Positions 39,849 to 49,800 of a stretch of 64,000 nucleotides of DNA are shown piece by piece. Under the pieces are notes generated by a model. That model was not told where the DNA came from. It saw nothing but the letters and a program-made list of their open reading frames with translations, and did no database searches. Made by a program: the position numbers and the translations under genes. The first letter of the stretch is position 1, and each line of letters starts with the position of its first letter. This DNA is from Vogesella alkaliphila (GTDB taxonomy: Bacteria > Pseudomonadota > Gammaproteobacteria > Burkholderiales > Chromobacteriaceae), in the NCBI RefSeq assembly GCF_014652475.1, contig NZ_BMYW01000010.1:58601-122600 (forward strand), read 5' to 3'.

Positions 39849-40721
39849 ATGATGAAAGTTGCGTATATCGGTCTGGGTATCATGGGGCGCCCGTGCGTGG
39901 AAAACCTGCTCAAGGCCGGACATGAGGTCTGGGTCTGGGCACGGCGGCGCGAGAGCGCCGAGCCGCTGCTGGCGCAGGGCGCCCACTGGGCGGACAGCCC
40001 GCAGGCGCTGGCGGCCAACGTCGAGGTGCTGGTGACCAATGTCTCCGATACCGCCGACGTCGAGGCGGTGCTGTTGGGCGAGCACGGCGTGGTGCACGGC
40101 GCGCGGCCGGGGCTGGTGTGCGTCGACATGAGCACCATTTCGCCGATCGGCGCGCGCGAGATCGCCGCCAGGCTGGCCGCCAGCGGCATCGACTTCCTCG
40201 ATTGCCCAGTGTCCGGCGGTGAAGTCGGCGCCATCAACGGCACGCTGACCATCATGGTTGGCGGCAAGGCGGCGGCGCTGGCCACCGCGCGGCCGGTGCT
40301 GCAGGCGATGGGCAAGACCATCACCCATATCGGCGACAGCGGTGCCGGTCAGGTGGCCAAGGCCTGCAACCAGATCGCGGTCGGCGTCGGCGTGGCGGCG
40401 GTAGCGGAAGTGATGAAGCTGGCCAAGGCTTGCGGCGTGGACCCGGCGCCGGTGCGCGAGGCGCTGCTGGGCGGCTTTGCCAGCAGCCGGGTACTGGATG
40501 TGCACGGCCAGCGCATGATCGACGACAACTACGCGCCGGGTTTCAAGGCCAGGCTGCACCAGAAGGACATGGGCATCGTGCTGGACACAGCGGCGTCGCT
40601 GGGCATCAAGCTGCCGGAGGCCGCGCGTGTCGCCGGCCTGATCGACCAGCTGGTGGCCAACGGCGAGGGCGAGCTGGACTCTTCCGCCATCGCGCGCCTG
40701 ATCTGGCAGGACAATGACTGA
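39849..40721 (+). CDS. NAD(P)-dependent beta-hydroxyacid dehydrogenase, GlxR/GarR-like
   Basis: The 290-residue protein has an N-terminal Rossmann motif (VAYIGLGIMGRPCVENLLKAGHEV), the substrate-binding DCPVSGGEVGAINGTLTIMVGG and the GAGQVAKACNQI segment with the catalytic Lys. This fits 2-hydroxy-3-oxopropionate (tartronate semialdehyde) reductase and related 3-hydroxyisobutyrate dehydrogenases. The length agrees. No glyoxylate carboligase gene lies nearby, so the substrate is uncertain. Two adjacent ATGs (39849, 39852) are possible. It is closed by a motif inverted repeat shared with yicC. Confidence 0.88.
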   Translation: MMKVAYIGLGIMGRPCVENLLKAGHEVWVWARRRESAEPLLAQGAHWADSPQALAANVEVLVTNVSDTADVEAVLLGEHGVVHGARPGLVCVDMSTISPIGAREIAARLAASGIDFLDCPVSGGEVGAINGTLTIMVGGKAAALATARPVLQAMGKTITHIGDSGAGQVAKACNQIAVGVGVAAVAEVMKLAKACGVDPAPVREALLGGFASSRVLDVHGQRMIDDNYAPGFKARLHQKDMGIVLDTAASLGIKLPEAARVAGLIDQLVANGEGELDSSAIARLIWQDND

Positions 40722-40736
40722 TCCGCGCTGAAAAAA

Positions 40737-40769
40737 TTGCGGCCAACCTTGCTACAAGGTTGGCCGCAA
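40737..40769. terminator. Terminator of paired repeat motifs between convergent genes
   Basis: Perfect 15-bp arms (40737-40751 and 40755-40769), each an exact extended motif, with a 3-base loop. Six A residues precede it, giving a U tract for minus-strand transcripts from the yicC gene. Confidence 0.87.
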
Positions 40770-40796
40770 CAGCGTCCGCGTTTCGGTGACTAACGC

Positions 40797-41663
40797 TTAC
40801 TCGACGTTCTGGATCTGCTCGCGCATCTGCTCGATCAGCACCTTCAGTTCCACCGAGGCCTGCGTGGTTTCGGTGGCGACCGACTTGGAGCCGAGGGTGT
40901 TGGCCTCGCGGTTGAGTTCCTGCATCAGGAAGTCCAGGCGCTTGCCGACCTGGCCGCCGGTCTTCAGGATGCGGCGGATTTCGGCGATGTGGGTGCTCAG
41001 GCGTTCCAGCTCCTCGTCGACGTCGATCTTCTGCGCGAACAGCGCGAATTCCTGCTTGATGCGGTCGTCGTCGACATTGCCCAGCGCCTCCAGCAGCCGT
41101 GCCGACAGCTTGGCGCGATAGGCGTCCAGGATCTGCGGCAGGCGCGGCTTGATGTCGCTGATGATCTGCGCCATCGACTCCAGCCGGTCGCGCAGTACCT
41201 GTGCCAGTTTCTCGCCTTCGCGGCCGCGGGTGGCGCGGAAGTCTTCCAGCACCACCTTCAGGCCGTCGAGGCACAGCTGTTGCAGCACTTCCGGCGGCAG
41301 CGAGTTGGATTTCAGCACCCCCGGCCAGCGCAGCAGCTCGCCCATGCCCAGCTCGCGCATTTGTGGCGCGATGGCCTTGACCTGGTTGCTGATCGCCAGC
41401 AGGCGCTGCACCATGTCCGGGTTCAGCTCCAGCTGCTGGTTGTCGTTGTCGTTCTGGCTGATGCCGACGCGGCACTCCACCTTGCCGCGGGTGACGCGGC
41501 CGGCGATCAGCTCGCGCAGTTGCGCCTCGATCACGCGCAGCTCTTCCGGCAGCCGCATCTGCACGTCGAGGTAGCGGTGGTTCACCGCGCGCAGTTCAAT
41601 GGATAATAGGCCGCCCGGGAATTCACGGGCGGTAGAGGCAAAGCCTGTCATACTCAGGATCAT
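40797..41663 (-). CDS. YicC-family endoribonuclease
   Basis: The 288-residue protein has the YicC start MILSMTGFASTAREF, RAVNHRYLDVQMRLPEELR and the C-terminal DUF1732 segment (SHVAEIRR-like LSTHIAEIRRILKTGG, KRLDFLMQELNREANTLGSKS). YicC proteins are conserved and were described as endoribonucleases affecting stress-related RNA turnover. The start at 41663 has GGAG six bases upstream. It is convergent with the GlxR-like gene and divergent from the kinase gene. Confidence 0.93.
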   Translation of the reverse strand: MILSMTGFASTAREFPGGLLSIELRAVNHRYLDVQMRLPEELRVIEAQLRELIAGRVTRGKVECRVGISQNDNDNQQLELNPDMVQRLLAISNQVKAIAPQMRELGMGELLRWPGVLKSNSLPPEVLQQLCLDGLKVVLEDFRATRGREGEKLAQVLRDRLESMAQIISDIKPRLPQILDAYRAKLSARLLEALGNVDDDRIKQEFALFAQKIDVDEELERLSTHIAEIRRILKTGGQVGKRLDFLMQELNREANTLGSKSVATETTQASVELKVLIEQMREQIQNVE

Positions 41664-41745
41664 GGGAGCTCCGGCAGTCATGGTTTTCAGGAAGACATGC
41701 CCCGAATAGCCTAGGTTCCGATTCAGGGGCCGCTACACTATAACA

Positions 41746-42696
41746 ATGCACATGACGCAATCCAAGCAAAGCGCACTGCCCGCCGGCTTCCGGCTCGATG
41801 ACTACACCATCGTCCGCGAACTCAGCTCCGGCGGTTTCAGCCAGGTCTATCTGGCGCTGGATCATCACGACCGCAAGTTCGCGATCAAGGAGTACCTGCC
41901 GCTGGACATGACCCGCCGCCAGCCCGGCGGCGAGGTCACCATCATCGACGAGTTGGACCGCGAGGCGTTCCGCACCGGCCTGAAGTGCTTCTTCGAGGAG
42001 GCGCGGGTGCTGGCCGGCATCCAGCATCCCAATATCGTGCGGGTGGTGAACTTCTTCCGTGCCAACAACACGGTGTACATGGTGATGGAGTACGCCGAGG
42101 GCCGGCCGCTGAGCAAGGAGCTGACGCTGGCCGCCGGCAGCCTGCCGGAGACACGGCTGCGCAAGCTGTTTGCCGAGCTGATCGGCGGCCTGCGCGAGGT
42201 GCACCAGCAGCAGCTGCTGCACCTCGACATCAAGCCGGCCAATATCTACCTGCGCCGCAACGGCTCGCCGGTGCTGCTCGATTTTGGCGCCGCGCGCCAG
42301 GCGCTGCGGCGACCGGGGCAGGTGCTGACCGCGATGTTCACCCCCGGCTATGCCGCGCCGGAACAGTACGACGCCAAGGCCAAGCTCGGGGCGTGGACCG
42401 ATATCTACGGCCTCGGTGCCTGCCTGTACGCGATGCTGGGCGGCGGCCGCCTGCCGTCGGCGGACGAACGGCTGCAGGCCGACACGCTGCAGCCGGCCAG
42501 CCAGCGCTTTGCTCGCCACTATTCGCCGCAGTTGCTGGCGCTGGTCGATGCCTGCCTGCAGCTGGAGCCGCAGCGGCGGCCGGACAGCCTGGAGCAGATG
42601 CAGCAGTGCCTGCTGGCCAATGACTATGTCACGCCGCAACCGCCGCGCTCGCTGTGGCAGAAGGCCGGCGCCTGGCTGTCGGGGAACAAACGATGA
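41746..42696 (+). CDS. Bacterial Ser/Thr protein kinase (Hanks type)
   Basis: The 316-residue protein is a single kinase domain: Gly-rich loop ELSSGGFSQVY, FAIKEY with the ATP Lys near residue 48, catalytic HLDIKPANI with Asp near 161, and LDFGAARQA with DFG at 179-181. There is no membrane helix, FHA or sensor domain, so it is likely cytosolic. The next gene, overlapping by ATGA, encodes a PP2C phosphatase, so the two form a switch. In T6SS loci such pairs (PpkA-PppA) control secretion after translation; here it lies 1.7 kb from the T6SS locus with rph between. Confidence 0.92.
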   Translation: MHMTQSKQSALPAGFRLDDYTIVRELSSGGFSQVYLALDHHDRKFAIKEYLPLDMTRRQPGGEVTIIDELDREAFRTGLKCFFEEARVLAGIQHPNIVRVVNFFRANNTVYMVMEYAEGRPLSKELTLAAGSLPETRLRKLFAELIGGLREVHQQQLLHLDIKPANIYLRRNGSPVLLDFGAARQALRRPGQVLTAMFTPGYAAPEQYDAKAKLGAWTDIYGLGACLYAMLGGGRLPSADERLQADTLQPASQRFARHYSPQLLALVDACLQLEPQRRPDSLEQMQQCLLANDYVTPQPPRSLWQKAGAWLSGNKR

Positions 42697-43565
42697 AGTT
42701 CGCACTGGCAGTCGATTCCCGCATCGGCGGACGCGGCAATAACGAAGACCGCCTGGCGGTGACCTGCTCCAGCGAGTGCGTGTTGCTGGTGGTGGCCGAC
42801 GGCATGGGCGGCCATATCGACGGCGAAGTGGCGGCGCGCATCGCCACCGAGGTGCTGGTGCAGCAGTTCCGCTGCCAGGCCACGCCGCGGCTGCTGCAGC
42901 CGGGCGACTTCCTGCGTTGGGCGCTGGGCGAGGCGCACCAGGCCATCGTCGACCACGCCATCGCCCACCACCTGCGCGAGATCCCCAGCACCACGGTGGT
43001 GGTGGCCGTCGTGCAGGACGACACCGTGTACTGCGCCTACGCCGGCGACTCGCGGCTGTACCTGCTAGAGCAGGGCGCGGTGCGCTTTCGCAGCCGCGAC
43101 CACTCCCACGTGCAGCGCCTGATCGACAGCGGCCAGCTGAGCGAGGCCGAGGCCGCGGTGCACCCGGCGCGCAACCGCATCTACAACTGCCTGGGTGCGA
43201 TGGGCGAGCCGGAAGTCAGCGTCCTCCATCCGCAGCCGCTGCAGGCCGGCTGCAGCGTGCTGCTGTGCAGCGACGGGCTGTGGAGCATGGTGCCGGATGC
43301 GGAGCTGGCGCGCGTATTCCACGGCCGGGTGGCGCCGGCGGTGCTGCCGGCGCTGATGACGGTGGCGGAAAAACGCGGCGGCGAGCGCGGCGACAACCTG
43401 TCGGCGGTCGCCTTCACCCTGCTGCCGGCGGACGCGGTGCTGGACGGTCGCAGCGGCTACATCGACAGCGGCACGCTGGCCGGCTTTCTGCCCGATGACG
43501 CCATCCCCGGCCTGCTGATGGAGCATGAACTGGCCGCCGAACTGCAGCCGCGGCAGCCGCACTGA
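42693..43565 (+). CDS. PP2C-family Ser/Thr protein phosphatase
   Basis: The 290-residue protein contains the PP2C metal-binding motifs: NNEDRLAV, VVADGMGGHIDGE, AYAGDSRLYLLEQG, LCSDGLWSMV and RGDNLSAVAF. It removes phosphate from Ser/Thr and should reverse the kinase encoded immediately upstream; the ATGA overlap suggests translational coupling. A C-terminal tail of about 45 residues beyond the core has no recognisable function. Confidence 0.93.
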   Translation: MKFALAVDSRIGGRGNNEDRLAVTCSSECVLLVVADGMGGHIDGEVAARIATEVLVQQFRCQATPRLLQPGDFLRWALGEAHQAIVDHAIAHHLREIPSTTVVVAVVQDDTVYCAYAGDSRLYLLEQGAVRFRSRDHSHVQRLIDSGQLSEAEAAVHPARNRIYNCLGAMGEPEVSVLHPQPLQAGCSVLLCSDGLWSMVPDAELARVFHGRVAPAVLPALMTVAEKRGGERGDNLSAVAFTLLPADAVLDGRSGYIDSGTLAGFLPDDAIPGLLMEHELAAELQPRQPH

Positions 43566-43638
43566 GCGGCAAGCCGCCGCGCGCGGCAGGGTGATCGGGT
43601 AGAATCCCGCTGTTATCCCTATTCAAGAGCCTCGCGCC

Positions 43639-44364
43639 ATGCGTTCATCCCAACGAGCTGCCGATGCCCTGCGCAGCGTCCGCATTACCCGCCACTACAC
43701 CCGCCACGCCGAAGGTTCGGTGCTGATCGAATTCGGCGACACCAAGGTGATCTGCACCGCCAGCGTCGACGAGACGGTCCCCGGCTTCCTGAAGGGCAAG
43801 GGCCAGGGCTGGGTCACCGCCGAATACGGCATGCTGCCGCGCTCGACCCACAGCCGCATGCGTCGCGAGGCGGCCAGCGGCAAGCAATCCGGCCGCACCC
43901 AGGAAATCCAGCGCCTGATCGGGCGCAGCCTGCGCGCGGTGGTGGACCTGGCCAAGCTCGGCGAACGCCAGATCCAGATCGACTGCGACGTGATCCAGGC
44001 CGACGGCGGCACCCGCACCGCCAGCATCACCGGTGCCTACATCGCGCTGGCCGATGCCATCAACGGGCTGCTGGCCGCCGGCAAGCTCGGCGAAAACCCG
44101 CTGCGCCAGCACGTGGCGGCGATTTCGGTCGGCATCGTCGACGGCGTGCCGCTGCTGGATCTCGACTACGAGGAAGACGCCGGCTGCGAAACCGACATGA
44201 ACGTGGTGATGACCGGCGACGGCCACTTTGTCGAGGTGCAGGGCACCGCGGAAGGCGTACCGTTCAGTCGCGAAGAAATGAACGCCTTGCTGGCGCTGGC
44301 GGAGAAGGGCATCGCCGAGCTGGTCGCGTTGCAGCGCGAGGCGCTGGCCACCGCCGCGGCATAA
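43639..44364 (+). CDS. rph: Ribonuclease PH
   Basis: RNase PH trims tRNA 3' ends with phosphate as the acceptor. The 241-residue protein shows [25 protein letters not shown] (in part), [34 protein letters not shown] and the C-terminal [18 protein letters not shown]. Length and motifs are normal, so it should be active. A -10-like TAGAAT is at 43600-43605. A 32-bp motif palindrome follows the gene. Confidence 0.97.
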   Translation: MRSSQRAADALRSVRITRHYTRHAEGSVLIEFGDTKVICTASVDETVPGFLKGKGQGWVTAEYGMLPRSTHSRMRREAASGKQSGRTQEIQRLIGRSLRAVVDLAKLGERQIQIDCDVIQADGGTRTASITGAYIALADAINGLLAAGKLGENPLRQHVAAISVGIVDGVPLLDLDYEEDAGCETDMNVVMTGDGHFVEVQGTAEGVPFSREEMNALLALAEKGIAELVALQREALATAAA

Positions 44365-44405
44365 GTCGCGCGACGGCCACGCCGCCGTGCCAGTGCGCGA
44401 TAGGA

Positions 44406-44437
44406 CAAGGTTGGCCGCAGCGCTGCGGCCAACCTTG
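44406..44437. repeat. Perfect 32-bp palindrome of two repeat-motif copies
   Basis: CAAGGTTGGCCGCAG and its complement abut through CG, between rph and the convergent immunity gene. It has no clear T tract on either side, but its position at two gene ends suggests a role in transcript termination or stability. Confidence 0.85.
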
Positions 44438-44443
44438 GAGGAG

Positions 44444-45436
44444 TCATTCCGCTTCGCGATACCAGATGGTGGCGCCGTAGCTGCTGTCCGGGAAAGCCGG
44501 CATGACTTCGCCCTGCGCAAAAGTGCGTCGGGCGTCTGGTTTGGCCGGTGTCCACCAGCTGCCGGCCTGCGGGCAGGGCTGGCCGGCCTCGCAGCGGGTG
44601 GGCTGTAGCGCGTCGATGGCTTGCTGGGCGCTGTAGTGATGCCGCGCATGGTCGACCAGTTCGGCCGGGTAGAACGGTTTGTCGCGGAAGAGACTGTCGT
44701 CGATGTCCAGCAGCCAGGTGATGGCCGCCGCCTCCCAGCTCCAGTAGCCGGTGAAATTGGGGGCTTCATGCGAGCCGTGGTAGGGTTCGCGGCGGCTGGC
44801 GGAGTACCACTCGTCCAGGTATTTGGCCATCAGGGCCGGGCGTTTGTCGGGGCTGGCGTCCAGCACTTTCTGCAGTTTCTTGTAGGGCAGGTTGCGGGTG
44901 TAGGTGACACCGGGGCGACGGCCTGGAACGAAGGGGGTCATCAGGGTTTCGATCAGGATATCGGGATCGTCGTTTTCGTAGTCGAGGATGGGCGCCCATC
45001 GCGGCATCAGCTGGCTGTGGCCCAGCAACAGGCACATGGAGAGCAACTGTACGGCTTGCGAGTAAGCTAGATCGTACAAATCGATATGGGGCACGCGGTG
45101 GCCGCCGGCCTCCGGGCTATCGTCGAAGATTTTGTCGTACCTGGCGAAGACTTCCCAGTAGTCGAGTACCGTGGGGTAGAAGTCGCGCAGCTCGTCCAGC
45201 GGATTGCCGGCGGAGTAGCTGATCAGCAGGTGATCAAGAGCGTCCCAGGCGCGCTGTCGGGTAGCCTCCATTCTCGCGGCCTTGTCATAGTCGATGTCAC
45301 CACGAAGACGTATACCTTCGGCCACTATCTCATAGGACTCCACGGCGCCTGAAACAACAAAGTCATAATGCTCACTGTAATCTAATAAAGGTTCGCGTTT
45401 GCGCGCCGCTAGCTTGCTGCTGTTATAAATCTGCAT
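44444..45436 (-). CDS. DUF1910/DUF1911-type immunity protein (PoNi-like) for the T6SS nuclease
   Basis: The 330-residue protein has the DUF1911 pattern YWSWEAAAITWLLDIDDSLF followed by PFYPAELVDHAR, and an N-terminal half consistent with DUF1910 (YDKAARMEATRQRAWDALDH). Proteins with this pair neutralise PoNe-type nuclease effectors and other polymorphic toxins. It starts 2 bases after the effector stop, on the same strand, as a cognate immunity gene should. It is the last gene of the minus-strand T6SS run. No signal peptide is seen, as expected for protection against a cytosolic nuclease. Confidence 0.85.
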   Translation of the reverse strand: MQIYNSSKLAARKREPLLDYSEHYDFVVSGAVESYEIVAEGIRLRGDIDYDKAARMEATRQRAWDALDHLLISYSAGNPLDELRDFYPTVLDYWEVFARYDKIFDDSPEAGGHRVPHIDLYDLAYSQAVQLLSMCLLLGHSQLMPRWAPILDYENDDPDILIETLMTPFVPGRRPGVTYTRNLPYKKLQKVLDASPDKRPALMAKYLDEWYSASRREPYHGSHEAPNFTGYWSWEAAAITWLLDIDDSLFRDKPFYPAELVDHARHHYSAQQAIDALQPTRCEAGQPCPQAGSWWTPAKPDARRTFAQGEVMPAFPDSSYGATIWYREAE

Positions 45437-45438
45437 CG

Positions 45439-46887
45439 TTATTTCCTGAGGATATTATTAGGTAGTCCTATCAATGGTCTTTGTATCTCGTGATGATGGC
45501 CGTGCTTGCGTTCGTGTCGCACTTTTTGCTTGCCGGTTTCCATGATGATCCAGCGTTCGTATGGTGCAAGTGCATTGATATCCTGTTCCCGCTTTTTCAT
45601 GAACGATGCAATCATTTTCATCAACGCCGCCTTCTGCCCCGCCACGATTCCCTTGTTTTCAATGCCCTTGATATTCCAGATAATCCAGTAGTGGCTCATC
45701 TGCGTCCCCTTGGTCTTGGTGCTGGACAGGCCCTGTTCCACCTTGCGGCCTTGTCGTTTTGCCTTCAGATCATCGTCGCTGGCGTTCTCGGGTACGGTCA
45801 CTTTGCCGGGGGTCTGGCGGGCTTGCGGTGCCGGGTCGAAGGGCTCCTCATCTTTCAGAGAGGCCAGTTTGGCCTGCAGGTCGGGAGGAAGCGCAGCGAG
45901 CAGGGCAAAGCTGTCCAGCAGGCTGCCCTTGGTTTCACCTACGACGTAAGGTTGTTCCGGTGAACGCAACGGGCTGAACCAGATATGGTCGATACCGGCG
46001 CCCTTGGCGCTGTCGTGTTCCTCGCGCTTGCGACCGTGGTCGTTGATTTTCTTGAAACCGGGCTTGGCAGTGGGCATGTAATAGTCGGCCAAGTGCTCCG
46101 GCAATACCCCGCTATGCCATGAAGTACGCTGTTTCGACTGACGTTGCTGGTCGGTCTTGGTCTGCTTGGGGGCGGCTTTCTGTTTGCTGCTTTTATCGGT
46201 TTTGAGCGCAGGGGCTTTCTTGGTCGCCGGCATGTCGGGGGCGCTGCGTGGCGCATTGGTTTTGCCGGTACTTTTCGGCCGCTCCTGCGCCAGCAAGTTG
46301 CGGTGTAGTTTTTGCAGCTCCGCCATGGCGACATCAATTTTCTGGCTGGCCAGTTTGCGCAGGTCTTCCAGTTGCCGGATATAGCCATTGACTTCGGTGC
46401 GACCGGCGATGGCTTTGACTGCCCAGCTGTCCAGCGCATGGATGAAGCCAGCCAGAATATCGTCTACCGCTGATTTGATTTGCTTGCTCAGGCTGCCAAA
46501 GTTGATCTCTTTTACCCACTTCAGCGCATTGCCACGCATTTTGGCGGGCAGAACATCCAGAATGCGGGCTAACGGGGTGCCGATTTTGGCCAGTTTGAAT
46601 ACCGCTTTGAATGCATCGCCCACACCTGGAATGCAGCCCAGTGCATTGATGACCAGATCCAGCCATGCCGCGGGGTTGGCCGGGTTGGCAACCAGGGCCA
46701 GCACCGACAGGATGATGTCTCGTGCATCCATGATCTGTCCGACGCCGGGTACCACGCCCAGAATGGCGGTAATGATAATGTGGGACGGGCTATCGCCTTT
46801 ACCGGTAATAAGCCCTTGCAACCAACCATTCAGGCCATCGTCGGCCTGCTTGAGTGCCGTTTTGGCTGCTGTTGCCGTTGCTCCCAT
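45439..46887 (-). CDS. Predicted T6SS nuclease effector with PD-(D/E)XK-like C-terminal domain (PoNe-like)
   Basis: The 482-residue protein is modular. Residues 35-100 hold two hydrophobic stretches with the repeated pattern GVVPGVGQIMDARD and CIPGVGDAF, typical of polymorphic-toxin N-terminal segments. Residues 200-255 are a basic, Lys/Pro/Gln-rich linker. The C-terminal domain (255-482) contains GIDHIWF with Asp300 and VVGETKG with Glu318 and Lys320, spaced as in PD-(D/E)XK nucleases. It starts 2 bases after the vgrG stop, so it is probably loaded on that VgrG. The DUF1911 immunity gene follows directly. The nuclease assignment is inferred from motif and partner, and its target is unknown. 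Confidence 0.75.
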   Translation of the reverse strand: MGATATAAKTALKQADDGLNGWLQGLITGKGDSPSHIIITAILGVVPGVGQIMDARDIILSVLALVANPANPAAWLDLVINALGCIPGVGDAFKAVFKLAKIGTPLARILDVLPAKMRGNALKWVKEINFGSLSKQIKSAVDDILAGFIHALDSWAVKAIAGRTEVNGYIRQLEDLRKLASQKIDVAMAELQKLHRNLLAQERPKSTGKTNAPRSAPDMPATKKAPALKTDKSSKQKAAPKQTKTDQQRQSKQRTSWHSGVLPEHLADYYMPTAKPGFKKINDHGRKREEHDSAKGAGIDHIWFSPLRSPEQPYVVGETKGSLLDSFALLAALPPDLQAKLASLKDEEPFDPAPQARQTPGKVTVPENASDDDLKAKRQGRKVEQGLSSTKTKGTQMSHYWIIWNIKGIENKGIVAGQKAALMKMIASFMKKREQDINALAPYERWIIMETGKQKVRHERKHGHHHEIQRPLIGLPNNILRK

Positions 46888-46889
46888 GT

Positions 46890-49800
46890 TCAGTTGGCTC
46901 CTTTCGGTGCGGGTGGGTCTTGCGGGTGTTCATGGCGGTAATCGTCACTCGCAGGTTTCTCGTGTGCGAGGATGTAGTCGTCGTAGTGGTGGTCGTAGCG
47001 GAGTTCGGCACCGTATTTTTCGCTCAGGATGACCTCAATCTCGTCAGGAAAATAGTTGTCCTCCAGATACGCCTCCTCGGCTGTCAGGTATTGTTCCAGC
47101 AGCGTCTTGGCTTCTTCGACAGAGGTGGGGAGTGCACCCTTGATCGGGTTAGTTTCCTGCGTTTGCCAAGGTGCGGCTTCACGGCTGTCCCATCCGTATA
47201 CAATTTCTTCCACACCTTCAGCAGGAATGCCATCCAGCCGGGCATGACCTTGCTCATCCAGCATGCCCTCAATCAGGCTGCCGTCAGCAAACTTCACCGC
47301 ATAGGGAGCGCCTACCACTGGCTGCATATTCTGGTAGCGATAGTTCAGCTCCAGCCAGTTCGGTTTGTTCTCCGGTTTGGGAATGAACGGCAAAGTCGGA
47401 CTCAGGCTAGCGCCCCCACTCAACGCATGCTCCGCCCCCTTCACGCTCACCGTGCCGGGGCAGTGGATGTCGATATTGCCGCCGGATAGCTTGATGTAGC
47501 CGCCGCCGCTGGTGAGCAGGATGTCCTGCTTGGCACTGATCACTACCTTGCCCTTGCAGGAGGTGATGGTGATGTCCTTATCCGCCGTCAGCTCCATCGC
47601 ATCGCTCTGCGCCTGAACCTGCACCTTGCCCTTGGCGGCGATCAGTTTCAGGCTGACCTTGTCCTTCACCCCGGCCACGAACAGGCTGATGTGCTGGCCG
47701 ACGTTGTGCAGCCAGCGTCGGCCGCTGGTCTGGTTCAGGTCGCGCTGCGCCACCTGGTCGATATTCGTGCCGGCGGCCAGGGTCAGGGAGTTGTCGGTGG
47801 CTGCGGCCAGGCCGGCCGGGGCACTGAGGATCAGCAGCGGCTGCTGACCGGCTTGCTCCTTAGCCGTTTTGCCGTCTTTATCGGTATTGCTACCGGCCTC
47901 CCACGCCTTGAGTGCCGCAACGTGGTGCTGCAGGTGGCCATCGGTTTTGTTCGCCCCTTTGCCGTTGTCCGGCTTGATCTCGGTAGGCCCGGTTTCCAGC
48001 GTGTCGGCCAGTTGCGCGCTGGCGGTGTCAGCCAGGGACTGGGCGAGGCTGAGGGCGGCGTCGAGCTGGCTCTGGGCGCCGTCGCGCGCCAGTTGTTTGC
48101 CGCCGGCGCCGGTTTGCGCTTCGGTGCTGAGCAGCAGGCCGTGGCCGGCGCGGATGGCGCCGTGCTGGTCGGTGCGCAGCTCGAAGCCGTCGCCGCGCGG
48201 CGTGGCCTTGCCGTCGGCTCTGGGGTGGGCGAGGTAGCCCTGGTTCAGCTGGGTGCTGCCGTGTTCGCTGCTGAGCTTGGCGCGCACCTCGCCCGGGGTG
48301 TCGTCGAACAGCAGTTCGTTGTACTGCCCACCGTGGTGTTCCTTGCTCTTGATGCCGGACAGCGTGCGGTTAGCTGGCAGGCTGCCGGCGCCGCTGAATG
48401 CCGGCGGCGGGTGGCTGCCGTTGTACAGCACGCCGGTGATCACCGGCCGATCGATATCGCCTTCGATGAAGTCGACCAGCACTTCCTGGCCGATGCGCGG
48501 GATGAACTGGTGGCCCCAGCCGGCGCCGGCGCTGGGCATGGCGACGCGCAGCCAGCAGCTGGAACGCTCGTCCAGGTTGGCGCCGCTGTCCGGGTGCTCG
48601 TCCGGCCGCTGCCAGTGGAACTGCACCTTGATGCGGCCGTGGGCGTCGGTGTGGACTTCTTCATTGGCCGGGCCGACCACGGTGGCGGTCTGCGCGCCGC
48701 GCGCGGTGGGCTTGGCGAATGTGGAGCTGGCATAGGCCGGGGTGAGCGGCAGGCCGCGACGCTGGGCGTCGAATTCGCTGCGGAACGGTGCGTCGCCGTT
48801 CTCGCCGCTTGCGGCCAACGTTGGCCGCAACGCCGCCGGCAGGCTGCGGGCCAGCTCGGCCGGCAGGTTGTTGCGTACGCGGAAGCGCTGGCGGGTGACC
48901 ACGAACTCGCGCTGCTCGGGCGCATCGCCATCGTGTGCCGGGTGCTCGTCGAGGCGGAACCACTGCCCGGCGCCGAGGCCGCGTACCGCGCCGCCGCCAG
49001 TAAAGGTCTTGGCCTGCGCATCGTGCGCCTGCTGCCGTAGTCGCGCGTAGTGGCTGAGCTGCTCGGCGTCGCTCGCGTAGTAGGCGCCGGGGGCGTCGTA
49101 GTGCTGCAGGCTGCTCTGCAGCCGGCTGCCATCCAGCCCCTGATCCAGTGCCGATTCGTCACCACTGTGACCGGTGGCCACCGGCTGGTAGTCGTAAGTC
49201 GCCAGCGCCACGCTGCCGGGCACGATCTGCCGCGCGCCGTCCCAGCGGGTGAGACCATCCTCCTCTTCCGTCGCGTCGCTGCGGTGGAAACGTACCCGCT
49301 CGACGTTGGCCGCAGGCAGCGAGTACGGGTCGTCGAAGGCGACCAGCTGCACCTGTGGCGTATCGCCGTCCAGGTGTTCGTAACGCCAGGAGAGCCCCTC
49401 TTCGCGCAGCAGGCGGCAGACGAAATCGTGATCGGATTCGCGGTACTGCAGGCAGTAGCTGCGGGATGGCAGCGGGCCGGACAACACGAAGTCCAGCGCC
49501 TGGCCGGCGGCGAACACCGGGTTGGCCGCAGCGTGCTCGGCAAAGAGCTGGCGCACGATGGCGTCTACCGACAGGTCCTGGAACACGCGCGAGGTCTGGC
49601 GCAGGCGCAGCAGCGCGAACGGCGGCTCCACGGTCAGCGCGTATTTGGCAAAGCCGCCATCGCTGCCCAGCGCCTCGGCGGCGCTGACCACGCCGCAGCG
49701 GATCGTCTCGCTGCCATCGGCGCCGGCGATGCCAAGCCGCACCGGCAGGCCCAGCAGCGACTTCAGCTCAATGCCATCACTGGCGGACAGGCACTCGACA

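Noticed and set aside
45350..46900. Treating the effector and immunity block as a prophage or IS insertion
   Set aside because: No integrase, transposase or direct repeats flank it; the genes continue the vgrG operon with 2-base spacings.
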